This document shows positions 8,549 through 17,007 of a stretch of 64,000 bases of DNA, piece by piece. This stretch comes from Roseofilum sp964616725 (lineage in GTDB: Bacteria > Cyanobacteriota > Cyanobacteriia > Cyanobacteriales > Desertifilaceae). The stretch lies in assembly GCA_964616725.1 (NCBI GenBank), contig CAZTRW010000001.1, positions 16,943-80,942 on the forward strand. Direction: 5' to 3'. The number at the start of each line of letters is the position of its first letter. The first letter of the stretch is position 1. A model generated the notes under the pieces. It was not told the DNA's origin. It did not search any database and saw only the letters and a program-made list of their open reading frames with translations. Made by a program: the position numbers and the translations under genes.

Positions 8549-9490
8549 ATGAAAATTGCACAAGATATTACCCAATTAGTGGGGCGCACTCCCTTGGTTC
8601 GCTTAAACCGAATACCCCCCGCAGAGGGATGTGTGGCTGAAATTGTGGTAAAGCTCGAAAGTATGAATCCAGCCTCTTCCGTTAAAGATCGGATTGGGGT
8701 CAATATGATTAATGCGGCTGAACGACAAGGGTTGATTTCTCCCGATAAGACGGTTTTGGTGGAACCCACTTCTGGAAATACGGGGATTGCTTTGGCGATG
8801 GTTGCCGCAGCGCGAGGGTATCGGTTAATTTTGCTGATGCCAGAAACTATGAGTGCGGAACGACGGGCAATGTTAAAAGCCTATGGTGCAGAGTTAATTC
8901 TCACACCCGGTTCGGAAGGGATGGGGGGATGTATTCGGCGAGCACTGGAAGTGGTGGATACTACGCCTAATGCTTATATGCTACAGCAGTTTCAAAATCC
9001 GGCGAATCCTCAGATTCACCGACAAACTACAGCCCAGGAAATTTGGTTAGATACTGATGGCATGGTGGATATGGTGGTTGCTGGTGTGGGGACTGGAGGC
9101 ACGATTACGGGGGTGGCAGAAGTGCTGAAGCAGAAGAAGGGGACGGTACAGATGATTGCGGTGGAGCCGAAAACCTCGCCGGTGCTATCGGGGGGACAAC
9201 CGGGACCTCATAAAATTCAAGGGATTGGTGCAGGATTTATTCCGGAAGTGTTGAGAGTGGATTTAATTGATGAGATTATTACGGTTGGGGACGAGGAGGC
9301 GATCGCCTTTAGTCGCCGTTTAGCCAGGGAGGAAGGGTTGCTATCAGGAATCTCTACGGGGGCGGCTTTGTGTGCAGCGATTCAGGTGGCACAACGGGAA
9401 GAAAACCGCGATCGCCTGATTGTGATGATTCAGCCTAGTTTTGGCGAGCGATACTTGAGTACCCCCTTGTTTCAAGACTTAGAGGTTTGA
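8549..9490 (+). CDS. cysK: Cysteine synthase A (O-acetylserine sulfhydrylase)
   Basis: The 313-residue protein begins MKIAQDITQLVGRTPLVRL. The PLP lysine is in SSVKDRIGVNMI. The substrate loop is EPTSGNTGIALAM, the glycine-rich phosphate-binding loop is VAGVGTGGTITG, and GLLSGISTGAAL lies near the C-terminus. It condenses O-acetylserine with sulfide to give cysteine. The frame is open from a TTG at 8543, but the ATG at 8549 fits the family start. It is a single gene with a long repeat-rich upstream region; the sulfur link to the VKOR and sulfotransferase genes is only positional. Confidence 0.95.
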   Translation: MKIAQDITQLVGRTPLVRLNRIPPAEGCVAEIVVKLESMNPASSVKDRIGVNMINAAERQGLISPDKTVLVEPTSGNTGIALAMVAAARGYRLILLMPETMSAERRAMLKAYGAELILTPGSEGMGGCIRRALEVVDTTPNAYMLQQFQNPANPQIHRQTTAQEIWLDTDGMVDMVVAGVGTGGTITGVAEVLKQKKGTVQMIAVEPKTSPVLSGGQPGPHKIQGIGAGFIPEVLRVDLIDEIITVGDEEAIAFSRRLAREEGLLSGISTGAALCAAIQVAQREENRDRLIVMIQPSFGERYLSTPLFQDLEV

Positions 9491-9594
9491 GGCACAAGGA
9501 CGGGGGAGGTTCTCCAGTTTCTCTGGTCTACTACGCCCCTTTTCTCTGTGATATCCTAACCTAGGGAGGTAGTGTTTCCTGATTAGTTACTGAT

Positions 9595-10275
9595 ATGGTA
9601 GATGTAAATCCTTATGAAATTTTGGGGGTAAAACCAACCGCGACGCAAGCACAAATCCATCAGGCTTATCGCCGTTTGGTGAAACGCTATCATCCTGATG
9701 TTAATCCCAATCTCGGCGATCGCGAACAGATTGTACGTCTCAATCTTGCCTATGAAACCCTCAGCGATCCTGACGGTCGTCGGGTTTGTGATCGCCAATT
9801 TTATGATCCCCCTGCCTCCCAACCTCGGCAAAAACAGAGATCAGCTCGTCGTTCAACCCCTCTAGATCCGGATCAACACTGGCAGCAATGGCTCAAACAA
9901 GTGTATTATCCGGTGAGCAGTACCCTCGGTCAAATGATTGATTCGATTGAAACGGAAATTGAAGCTCTTTCCGCCGATCCCTTTGATGATGAATTACTGG
10001 CTAATTTCCAAACCTATCTCACTACCTGTCACTTTCAACTAGAGCAGATTCAAAAACGCTTTCGTTCTCTACCCAATCCTAATCCAGTCGCTAGTATTGC
10101 TGCCCATCTCTATTATTGTCTCAATCAAGTGAGCGATGGTTTAGAAGAATTTTATTGGTTTACCCAAAACTATGACGATCATTATTTACATACAGGTTTA
10201 GAACTATTTCGGATTGCCGATGGACTTCGCCAAGAGGCTCAAGAGGCGTTGCAAGAAGTTTATGCGATCGCCTAA
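9595..10275 (+). CDS. J-domain protein
   Basis: An N-terminal J domain (NPYEILGVKPTATQAQIHQAYRR region, residues 5-70) has the essential HPD in KRYHPDVNP and the helix IV region LAYETLSDPDGRR. It has no Gly/Phe region, zinc finger or C-terminal substrate domains. Instead there is a roughly 130-residue helical tail (HWQQWLKQVYYPVSSTLGQM, CHFQLEQIQKRF). It should stimulate an Hsp70 (DnaK); the tail presumably sets the target. Such J proteins are widespread in cyanobacteria without an assigned role. Confidence 0.88.
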   Translation: MVDVNPYEILGVKPTATQAQIHQAYRRLVKRYHPDVNPNLGDREQIVRLNLAYETLSDPDGRRVCDRQFYDPPASQPRQKQRSARRSTPLDPDQHWQQWLKQVYYPVSSTLGQMIDSIETEIEALSADPFDDELLANFQTYLTTCHFQLEQIQKRFRSLPNPNPVASIAAHLYYCLNQVSDGLEEFYWFTQNYDDHYLHTGLELFRIADGLRQEAQEALQEVYAIA

Positions 10276-10299
10276 TTGCCTGAGATTAACCTGCCTCTG

Positions 10300-10494
10300 C
10301 TACTGTTGTTGTGGTGGCGGAGAAGGGTCTGGAGATGGGGGGGTTTTCTGGGAAGCATGAACCAGCCAACCAATTACCAACACGAGGATTGCGCCTAAAA
10401 TATATCCTAAACCAGCAAAACCAAAGCGATCGGCAGCAAAGCTAATCCATTGTCCAAAACCTTGCTTGGGGGGGGGATCGTTCATATCGTTCAT
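10300..10494 (-). CDS. Small single-pass membrane protein
   Basis: This 64-residue protein runs MNDMNDPPPKQGFGQW, then one hydrophobic helix (FAGLGYILGAILVLVIGW, about residues 26-45), then a proline-rich tail ending PSPPPQQQ. The frame is open to 10518, but GAGGAAGAC lies seven bases upstream of the ATG at 10494, so that start was chosen. It follows the next gene upstream by 13 bases and is probably co-transcribed with it. The function is unknown. Confidence 0.6.
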   Translation of the reverse strand: MNDMNDPPPKQGFGQWISFAADRFGFAGLGYILGAILVLVIGWLVHASQKTPPSPDPSPPPQQQ

Positions 10495-10507
10495 AAAGTC
10501 TTCCTCA

Positions 10508-11104
10508 TTAGCTTTCAAATAATTCTGAGAGTTCTTCAGTGCTCGTGCCTAGAATGCGAGCTAATTTAGAGATTTCATTATCGGTAAATCCGTCTCGAAT
10601 TTGGATCAGTTCTTTGGGCGATCGCCCAATAATCCGAGCGATCGCGCCCACTTGTTCATCCGTAATTTCCTTACCTCCATAAATATCTCGCAAATCTTGA
10701 GGCGAGAGTTTATAGGAGTCACAAAAACGGACAAATTCTTTATCACTAATATCGAGTTGTTCTTGGCGATCGCGCAACATAAACATAATTGCCCGTGAGC
10801 CATGATCGGGACGCTTAAACCGTTCTACATACTGCTTGTAGATCTCGTTAACTTGGGCAGGAGTTCCCCCTACATGCTTAACCAAGTCTGTACAAGCCAT
10901 TCTCAAGGCCTTAGTTAAGGTTTTATTGTATTGAGAGAGTTTTTCATTTTCCTGGCGCAACTTTTCTGACTGATTAATCGTATCTACAATACTGGCAGCA
11001 AATTCAGGAGTACAGACTCCCACATCAGCATCCTCGTAGGAAATGGGGATATAGGATCGATTCGGATTAAATTGCAAGCGTAAAGACGGGTTATTTGGTT
11101 CCAT
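10508..11104 (-). CDS. Conserved hypothetical helical protein
   Basis: The 198-residue protein starts at MEPNNPSLRLQFNPNRSYIP. The frame is open upstream to 11170, but that extension crosses a family B repeat and is unlikely to be translated. Residues 45-75 (INQSEKLRQENEKLSQYNKT) look like a coiled coil. The rest is helical, with repeated pairs resembling LDISDKEFVRFCDSYKLSP, ITDEQVGAIARIIGRSPKEL and FTDNEISKLARILGTSTEEL. The last two are related and could be HTH-like or helical-hairpin repeats. I do not recognise the family. It likely forms an operon with the small membrane protein downstream. Confidence 0.65.
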   Translation of the reverse strand: MEPNNPSLRLQFNPNRSYIPISYEDADVGVCTPEFAASIVDTINQSEKLRQENEKLSQYNKTLTKALRMACTDLVKHVGGTPAQVNEIYKQYVERFKRPDHGSRAIMFMLRDRQEQLDISDKEFVRFCDSYKLSPQDLRDIYGGKEITDEQVGAIARIIGRSPKELIQIRDGFTDNEISKLARILGTSTEELSELFES

Positions 11105-11127
11105 AAAGTTTGATGTAGTAGCGCTTT

Positions 11128-11150
11128 CCTGTCGGATGAAGTCCGAAACC
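11128..11150. repeat. Small palindromic repeat, family B
   Basis: CCTGTCGGATGAAGTCCGAA followed by ACC lies in the 5' leader of the minus-strand gene starting at 11104. One arm carries a substitution (CGGAT for CGGAC), weakening the palindrome. Confidence 0.6.
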
Positions 11151-11206
11151 CAGGGCAGTTCAGGCGGCAATGACTGAACCTGGGTCTATTGTAGTTCACC
11201 TTGGGG

Positions 11207-11878
11207 CTAAATTCGATTGGAGGCTAAACGGTCGGCGATGCGAGTGGTTTCGGGTAGGCGATACTGGGGACTACAGGCTAACACATAGGCGATCGCTGTG
11301 GCTAGACTGATGCGATGACCAACAGAGACATAGAGAGGGTTTACCCCAGTACGAGTTCGCAACACCGCACCAATGGTTTCCTCTCTGTCTTGGAGAGGTT
11401 GCCAACTGCCTCGCTCTGGTGCTAAGTTCTTGTAAGTACCGATAAACCGAGATTTCGCCACTCCAATGGTGGGACAATCGAGGAGGACTCCCAAGTGACA
11501 GGCTAACCCAAAACGGCGAGGGTGAGCGAGTCCTTGCCCATCGCACAGGATTAAATCCGGGAGGGTTTTGAGGGAGCGCAAGGCGGCTAAAATGGGGGGG
11601 ACTTCCCGAAAGGAGAGAAATCCGGGAATATAGGGAAAGGCTGTGGGATAAATGGCGATCGCTGTTTCTTCTAGCACCAAGCTAGGAAAACTGAGGACGG
11701 CTACGGCGGCTCTGGCGGTTTTACCTTGATTTTCAAAGCCCACATCCACTCCTGCCACCCACTCAACTTTCCCTACTGTATCCCAGACAATTACCTGGTT
11801 TCGCCCTTGCTCTTGTATTAATTGTGCCTCTGATAAGGAGGTGGGCCATGGAGAAGGATCGGGAAGGGTGATCATCAT
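11207..11878 (-). CDS. nfi: Endonuclease V (deoxyinosine 3' endonuclease)
   Basis: The 223-residue protein has VAGVDVGFENQGKTARA with a catalytic aspartate, the hallmark wedge motif YIPGFLSFREVP that probes the damaged base, and LILCDGQGLAHPRRFGLA carrying the second catalytic aspartate. It cleaves DNA at the second bond 3' to deoxyinosine, starting repair of deaminated adenine. Its start lies directly after the stop of the phosphonate-type permease, so it is probably read through from that operon although its role is unrelated. Confidence 0.94.
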   Translation of the reverse strand: MMITLPDPSPWPTSLSEAQLIQEQGRNQVIVWDTVGKVEWVAGVDVGFENQGKTARAAVAVLSFPSLVLEETAIAIYPTAFPYIPGFLSFREVPPILAALRSLKTLPDLILCDGQGLAHPRRFGLACHLGVLLDCPTIGVAKSRFIGTYKNLAPERGSWQPLQDREETIGAVLRTRTGVNPLYVSVGHRISLATAIAYVLACSPQYRLPETTRIADRLASNRI

Positions 11879-11879
11879 A

Positions 11880-13646
11880 TCAACGCTGCATCCAGGCTTG
11901 AGTGCGATCGCGTAAACCTTGGGTGAGAAAATAATAGATAATTTTTACACCAATACTGGTACAAACCACTAAGGTGGACATAGCCGCAGCAGCGGCAATA
12001 TCTCCCGCATCATCCATATTCACAATCGCTACAGCGGCGATGGGAAGATTGGGAGGATAAAGAAAAATAATCGCAGACACCGTGATCATGGAATTGACAA
12101 AATAGTAAATGCCAATTTCTAAGATAGCGGGTAAGGAAAGGGGAACAGTGACTCGCCAGAAGGTTTGATAGAAGGGGACTCCTAGGGAAGCAGAGACGGC
12201 TTCAAATTCGGGATCAATTTGTTTGAGAGTTGTATTAGCGGTGAGGAAGCAAACCGTGTAAAAGTGGATGATATTACAGAGGACAAGAATTCCCAAGGTT
12301 CCGTATAAGAAGTTTAAGGGATTAGGAAGGGATAAGCCGAAGATGTTCCAGGTAGGGTTATTGAAGAAAAAGACGTAGGCTAATCCGAGCACTAAGCCGG
12401 GTAAGGCGAGGGGAATGGTGGAGAGGAAATAATTGAGCGATCGCCATCTCAGTAAGTCTTTACTTTTTTCGATCAAATAAGCACTGATAAAGACAACTAT
12501 GGTGCCAATTGCTGCTGTCCACAGGGACATAGTGATACTGTTCCAGTAAGCTGCATAACCCCCACCACCAACCGTATTAAAGTTATAGTGCCTCCCACTC
12601 AGGCTGAAGTTATAGGGCCAAACTTTGATCACAGAAGCAAAAATTAAGGTTCCTAATACAATTAATGCTGCTAGGGTAAGTAAGGCACAAAAGGCAAATA
12701 ATGTCCAGTCTAAAATGGGTTTCGATTTGGGTTGAAAAGGGACTGACTTGGCACTGACTAAGGCAGTTTGTTGGCGTTGGATAATACGATTGACAATATA
12801 AGCAATCACCGTGGGAGTGAGGAGAAAAACACTAATAGTTGCCCCCATCGAAAAATTCTGCTGACCAATCACTTGTTTATAGATATCAGTCGCCAGAACA
12901 TTAAAATTTCCGCCTACCACTTTCGGCACGCCAAAGTCAGTGAAGGCGAGGGTAAAACAAACAAAAATAGCGCTAATTAAGCCATATTTGACGCTCGGTA
13001 AAGTCACGGTTAAAAAGGTACGCAGGGCAGAGGTGCGCAGGGATTCGGCAGCTTCGTACAGTCGCGCATCGGTTAAGCTTAAAGCGGTCAGTAAAATCAC
13101 GAGGGCTTGGGGAAAACAATAGAGCACTTCGCCGAGAATAATGCCGTTGGCACCATAGAGGTTAATATTCCAACCGGGCAAAGTATCAAAGAATCCAGTG
13201 GTGACGATGCCTTGGTTACCAAACAGGTAAATGAGACCGATCGCATGAGCCATGGGAGGCATATACAGGGGTAACATTCCCAAGAGGCGAAATACTCCTT
13301 TGCCAATCATACAGGTGCGTGCGATCGCATAGGCAAAGATAAAGGCTAGGATGACGCAAATGAAGGTACTGGCGATCGCCACATACAAACTATTCGTCAG
13401 CGAAACCGCCAAAGCAGGAGTCGTCAAATATTGGATATAGTTATCTAACCCTACCCACTTACCCGTCTTATCCAGAAAACTACGAGATAAAATAGGCATT
13501 AAAGGCAACACTACCCCAATCAGTAGCCACAGGGTAGCTAACCCCAGTAAACCGCGCATCATCCAATCTTCCCGCGTCACCATCATCGACGCAGGAGAGG
13601 AAAAAAACTGTTGATGGAAACGTTGCCAAGGACTTGATGAAGTCAT
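11880..13646 (-). CDS. ABC transporter permease, fused two-domain, 2-aminoethylphosphonate type
   Basis: The 588-residue inner-membrane protein has about 12 helices in two homologous halves. Each half has a permease EAA loop: YEAAESLRTSALRTFLTVTL in the first, FEAVSASLGVPFYQTFWRVT in the second. This fused form is typical of the iron/thiamine/phosphonate permease group (FbpB, ThiP, PhnU2). The matching ATPase and binding protein, and the divergent phosphonatase-like hydrolase and FAD oxidoreductase, point to 2-aminoethylphosphonate rather than iron. The substrate is inferred from gene order. It is 20 bases downstream of the ATPase. Confidence 0.82.
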   Translation of the reverse strand: MTSSSPWQRFHQQFFSSPASMMVTREDWMMRGLLGLATLWLLIGVVLPLMPILSRSFLDKTGKWVGLDNYIQYLTTPALAVSLTNSLYVAIASTFICVILAFIFAYAIARTCMIGKGVFRLLGMLPLYMPPMAHAIGLIYLFGNQGIVTTGFFDTLPGWNINLYGANGIILGEVLYCFPQALVILLTALSLTDARLYEAAESLRTSALRTFLTVTLPSVKYGLISAIFVCFTLAFTDFGVPKVVGGNFNVLATDIYKQVIGQQNFSMGATISVFLLTPTVIAYIVNRIIQRQQTALVSAKSVPFQPKSKPILDWTLFAFCALLTLAALIVLGTLIFASVIKVWPYNFSLSGRHYNFNTVGGGGYAAYWNSITMSLWTAAIGTIVVFISAYLIEKSKDLLRWRSLNYFLSTIPLALPGLVLGLAYVFFFNNPTWNIFGLSLPNPLNFLYGTLGILVLCNIIHFYTVCFLTANTTLKQIDPEFEAVSASLGVPFYQTFWRVTVPLSLPAILEIGIYYFVNSMITVSAIIFLYPPNLPIAAVAIVNMDDAGDIAAAAAMSTLVVCTSIGVKIIYYFLTQGLRDRTQAWMQR

Positions 13647-13666
13647 GGAGAATAGAAAAATAAAAA

Positions 13667-14866
13667 TTACTCAAAAATCCGAATTAACTCTGGGGGAATT
13701 TGAATCGCTAAACGACTGCCATGGCGACGGAAATCCAATTGACGGACATCATGAATGGGGACATCAATCATCAATTGCGCCAATTGCGCCTGAGCCTCTC
13801 CTGGGAGATTCAGGGTAACCAGATAGCTAGAACCCTGAAATTCCAAAGCTTCCACCTCAGCCTGAATGATATTTGGGCGCGAGAGCACTTCTGGATCGAG
13901 ATGATTTACTTCTCCCAGTAAGCACAAATCCTCTGGGCGAATCGCCAGAGTTACCTCTGGTATCGTTTGATTCAGCGTTTGAATCACATTCAAGGTAATC
14001 TCTCCACATTGTACCTGCTGAGGAGCAATCACTTTCGCAGGTAAGAAATTCATCACCCCGATAAAATCAGCCACAAAGGGACTGTGGGGCTGTTGATAGA
14101 CGGCGTGGGGAGTGCCCACTTGAGCAATATAGCCTTTGTCCATCACCACGACACGGTCAGCCATGGCTAAGGCCTCTGCTTGGTCATGAGTTACCATGAC
14201 AGTGGTTACCCCTAAACGTTTTTGCAGTTGGGTCAATTCTGTCCGTAATCTTACTCGGACTTTAGCATCTAAAGCTGACAAAGGTTCATCTAGCAGTAAT
14301 AACCCTGGGGACTGGGCTAGGGCGCGAGCGAGAGCTACCCGCTGTTGTTGTCCTCCTGATAGCTGGGCTGGATATTTATGCCCCATCCCCTCTAAACCCA
14401 CTACGGCTAGTAATTCTTCAACTCTAGCACGGACTTGCGATCGCGGCAGTTGGCTATTTTCCAAACCATAACCGATATTTTGGGTCGCCGTTAAATTGGG
14501 AAAAAGAGCATAGGATTGAAAAACAATGCCAAAATCCCGTTGCGAAGGAGGTAACCAAGATACATCTTTACCCCCTTGAATTACCCTGCCACTACTTTGC
14601 TGTTCGAGTCCAGCAATAATGCGTAGCAGAGTAGTTTTACCACATCCACTTGGCCCAAGCAAACATACAAATTCTCCTGGATAAACATCAAGATAGATAT
14701 TTTTCAGAGCCACAAAACTCCCAAAGGTTTTGTGGACATTCTCAATTTGTAGATAGGGTTGGAGTGAGCCGGGAGCATCAGGTTGATTTAACAGCGCCGA
14801 GAGATGGCGGGTGTCCTCGCTGGTGCTAGGAGATTGGGTGGTGGGTGGTTCGGGGGAGGAATTCAT
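13667..14866 (-). CDS. ABC transporter ATP-binding protein, 2-aminoethylphosphonate type
   Basis: The 399-residue ATPase has Walker A GPSGCGKTTLL, Q-loop VFQSYALFPN, signature LSGGQQQRVALARALA, Walker B GLLLLDEPLSALD and switch histidine VMVTHDQAEA. A C-terminal TOBE-type domain follows (LAIRPEDLCLLGE). About 45 residues of low-complexity Ser/Pro/Thr precede the domain. The ATG at 14866 was chosen; a longer frame to 14971 overlaps the binding-protein gene. It energises uptake through the adjacent fused permease. Confidence 0.87.
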   Translation of the reverse strand: MNSSPEPPTTQSPSTSEDTRHLSALLNQPDAPGSLQPYLQIENVHKTFGSFVALKNIYLDVYPGEFVCLLGPSGCGKTTLLRIIAGLEQQSSGRVIQGGKDVSWLPPSQRDFGIVFQSYALFPNLTATQNIGYGLENSQLPRSQVRARVEELLAVVGLEGMGHKYPAQLSGGQQQRVALARALAQSPGLLLLDEPLSALDAKVRVRLRTELTQLQKRLGVTTVMVTHDQAEALAMADRVVVMDKGYIAQVGTPHAVYQQPHSPFVADFIGVMNFLPAKVIAPQQVQCGEITLNVIQTLNQTIPEVTLAIRPEDLCLLGEVNHLDPEVLSRPNIIQAEVEALEFQGSSYLVTLNLPGEAQAQLAQLMIDVPIHDVRQLDFRRHGSRLAIQIPPELIRIFE

Positions 14867-14876
14867 GATAGAGTAA

Positions 14877-15986
14877 TTAGGATTTCGGTTCCGATTTGGA
14901 GTCGTAGCGTTTTGCCCATTCTGCCAAAATGCGATCGCGATTTTCTGCTGCCCAATTAAAGTCATTTTCAATCAGTTGAGCATTGGGATCGGCAGGAAAC
15001 CCCTCTGGAATCGCCACATCGGTTTTAACAGCAGTCACCGCAAAACTTTTAGCATATTCTTTAGCAATCTCTGGCGTAATTGCCCAATCTAAAAAGGTTT
15101 TCGCGCCGGGCTTAATGGGGTCTTTTTTAATCAAGGCATTGGCTTCTATCTCCCATCCTGAACCTTCTGACGGAAAGACAGGTTCAATCGGTTCTCCAGC
15201 ACTTTTTTGTTTAACCGCACGATAGCCAAAGGAAATGCCAATGGGATATTCTCCAGCACCTGCGGCTTTGCAAGGTTTGGAGCCAGAATGCATATATTGG
15301 GCAATGTTTTGATGGAGACTATCTAAATATTTCCATCCTTCTTCTTCGCCTTTCAATTGCAGAATGGCAGAGACAGAAAGAAACCCAGTTCCTGAAGAGG
15401 CAGGGTTAGACATGACGATTTTGCCTTGATAGACAGGATCGGTTAAATCTGCCCAGGATTTTGGCATGGGGAGATTGTTTTTTTCTAGTTCTACGGTGTT
15501 GACACAAAAGGCAGACATCCACACATCAATTCCTACCCAATGGGGAGGATTGCGCTGATCTCTAAATCGGGGATTTACTTGATCTAGTCCTTGAGGAGCG
15601 TAGGGTTCTAATAGGCCTTGTTGGTCGGCAACCAGTAAACTAGAAGCAGCTAATCCCCAGACAACATCGGCTTGGGGATTGTCTTTTTCTGCTAATAGTT
15701 TGGCGGTGACAATGCCGGTTGAGTCCCGGACAACATTGACTTTAATATCGGGATGTTTTTGTTGAAATAGGGGCAAATATCCAGAGAGTTGATCGTCTTC
15801 TAGGGCTGTGTAAATGGTAATAGCTTCGCCGCTGGTTGGTGGTTCGGAAGAGGCTCCAGGTGATGGAGTGGGGCTAGTACCAGTATTATTTGATGTGGTT
15901 TGAGAACAGGCGGCAACGACAGATATCATGAAGAAAGTTACTACACAAGTGGCAATAAATTTCATCCATTTACGTTTGAGGTGCAT
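14877..15986 (-). CDS. ABC transporter substrate-binding lipoprotein, 2-aminoethylphosphonate type
   Basis: The 369-residue protein has a lipoprotein signal (FFMISVVAACSQ; lipobox ending in Cys about 27), then a Ser/Pro/Thr linker and a type 2 periplasmic binding fold of the Fe3+/AEP family (ITIYTALEDDQLSGYLPLFQ, PQADVVWGLAASS, GKIVMSNPASSGTGFL). A clear AGGAG six bases before the ATG at 15986 fixes the start. It is the first gene of the minus-strand importer operon and faces the catabolic genes across a 298-bp intergenic region. An iron-binding role is possible from family alone; the neighbours favour phosphonate. Confidence 0.85.
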   Translation of the reverse strand: MHLKRKWMKFIATCVVTFFMISVVAACSQTTSNNTGTSPTPSPGASSEPPTSGEAITIYTALEDDQLSGYLPLFQQKHPDIKVNVVRDSTGIVTAKLLAEKDNPQADVVWGLAASSLLVADQQGLLEPYAPQGLDQVNPRFRDQRNPPHWVGIDVWMSAFCVNTVELEKNNLPMPKSWADLTDPVYQGKIVMSNPASSGTGFLSVSAILQLKGEEEGWKYLDSLHQNIAQYMHSGSKPCKAAGAGEYPIGISFGYRAVKQKSAGEPIEPVFPSEGSGWEIEANALIKKDPIKPGAKTFLDWAITPEIAKEYAKSFAVTAVKTDVAIPEGFPADPNAQLIENDFNWAAENRDRILAEWAKRYDSKSEPKS

Positions 15987-16042
15987 GGGGGACTCCTGTA
16001 AGTTGAAGTGTAGGTTTTATCATAATTAGGAGGATGAGGAGC

Positions 16043-16102
16043 GCGATCGCCTAGCGACTCCGTAGGAGTATCGCCCAGGGACTCCGTAGGAGTATCGCCC
16101 AG
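16043..16102. repeat. Two tandem copies of the family A small repeat
   Basis: After a HIP1 site (GCGATCGC) come two copies of the unit GACTCCGTAGGAGTATCGCC about 24 bases apart, the first preceded by TAGC and the second by AGG. Each forms an imperfect hairpin (ACTCC/GGAGT). They sit in the shared regulatory region between the importer operon and the catabolic operon. Confidence 0.75.
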
Positions 16103-16192
16103 CTATTTTCCTCGCCATTGTACTGGATAAAACTTCTGTTTCAAGTTATTTTTTTGTCATGGTTTGGTTAACGATCTATTAAGAAAATGTCC

Positions 16193-16212
16193 CGACAAAA
16201 CTCGACAAAACT
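16193..16212 (+). promoter_or_regulatory. 10-bp tandem direct repeat upstream of the phosphonatase-like operon
   Basis: CGACAAAACT occurs twice head to tail with no gap, about 17 bases before a possible -10 element TAAAAT (16229-16234) and about 75 before the ATG at 16285. Spacing of one helical turn suits binding of a regulator. A CTTAACTT downstream resembles half a cyanobacterial Pho box, but only one copy is seen. Regulatory function is inference. Confidence 0.35.
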
Positions 16213-16284
16213 TTAGATTGTCTTAACTTAAAATAGTCTACCTATAGGAGAAAATTGCTTCGGCATCCTAATTCTCCCTCGACT

Positions 16285-17007
16285 ATGACCAAGATTCAAT
16301 TGGTTGTGTTTGATATGGCTGGCACCACTGTCAAAGATAACAAGGAAGTTGAGCAGTGCTTTTTGCAGGCAGCAGCACAAACTGGATTAACCGCCCCATC
16401 TGATCGAGTCGTTGCGATGATGGGATGGGCAAAGCGATTGGTTTTTGAAACCCTTTGGCGTGAGCAGTTAGGGAAAGATCATCCTGATTACCCGCAAAAG
16501 GTTGCCCAGTCTTACGAGCGGTTTACGGAGATTCTAGAGCACCATTATCTCACTGAGCCGGTTGCAGCGATCGCCAACTGTGCAGAAGTATTTGCATGGC
16601 TCAAACTTCAAGGCATCAAAATTGCCTTGAATACAGGATTTTATCGTAAAGTTACCAATATTATTCTCCAGCGATTGGGCTGGGATCAGGGCTTAAATCA
16701 AAACTATATCGGTTCAGAAAATGCCATCATTAGTGCTTCGATTACCCCTTCAGAGATTTATAATCAAGAAGGTCGTCCAGCACCTTATATGATTCAAAAA
16801 GCCATGTACCAATTGGGGATTAAAGATCCTCAAACCGTAATCGCCATTGGAGATACCCCCTCAGATATTCAAGCCGGAAGAAATGCCCATTGCCGCTTTT
16901 GCTGTGGAGTAACCTATGGCACCCATACCCAGGAACAACTCATACCCTATGGTCCCGATAGATTACTCAATTCTTTATGGGAAATTAAGGAAATGATTGA
17001 GCCATGA
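16285..17007 (+). CDS. Phosphonatase-like HAD hydrolase
   Basis: The 240-residue protein starts MTKIQLVVFDMAGTTVKD; the motif I DMAGTT has the Met/Ala seen in phosphonoacetaldehyde hydrolase relatives instead of the usual DxDGT. Motif II is ALNTGFYRKV and motif IV is AIGDTPSDIQAGRNA. It belongs to the phosphonatase-like group found beside 2-aminoethylphosphonate importers, predicted to cleave the C-P bond of phosphonoacetaldehyde or a related compound. The start at 16285 avoids ten extra residues from a TTG. Its stop overlaps the next start (ATGA), so translation is coupled. Confidence 0.86.
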   Translation: MTKIQLVVFDMAGTTVKDNKEVEQCFLQAAAQTGLTAPSDRVVAMMGWAKRLVFETLWREQLGKDHPDYPQKVAQSYERFTEILEHHYLTEPVAAIANCAEVFAWLKLQGIKIALNTGFYRKVTNIILQRLGWDQGLNQNYIGSENAIISASITPSEIYNQEGRPAPYMIQKAMYQLGIKDPQTVIAIGDTPSDIQAGRNAHCRFCCGVTYGTHTQEQLIPYGPDRLLNSLWEIKEMIEP

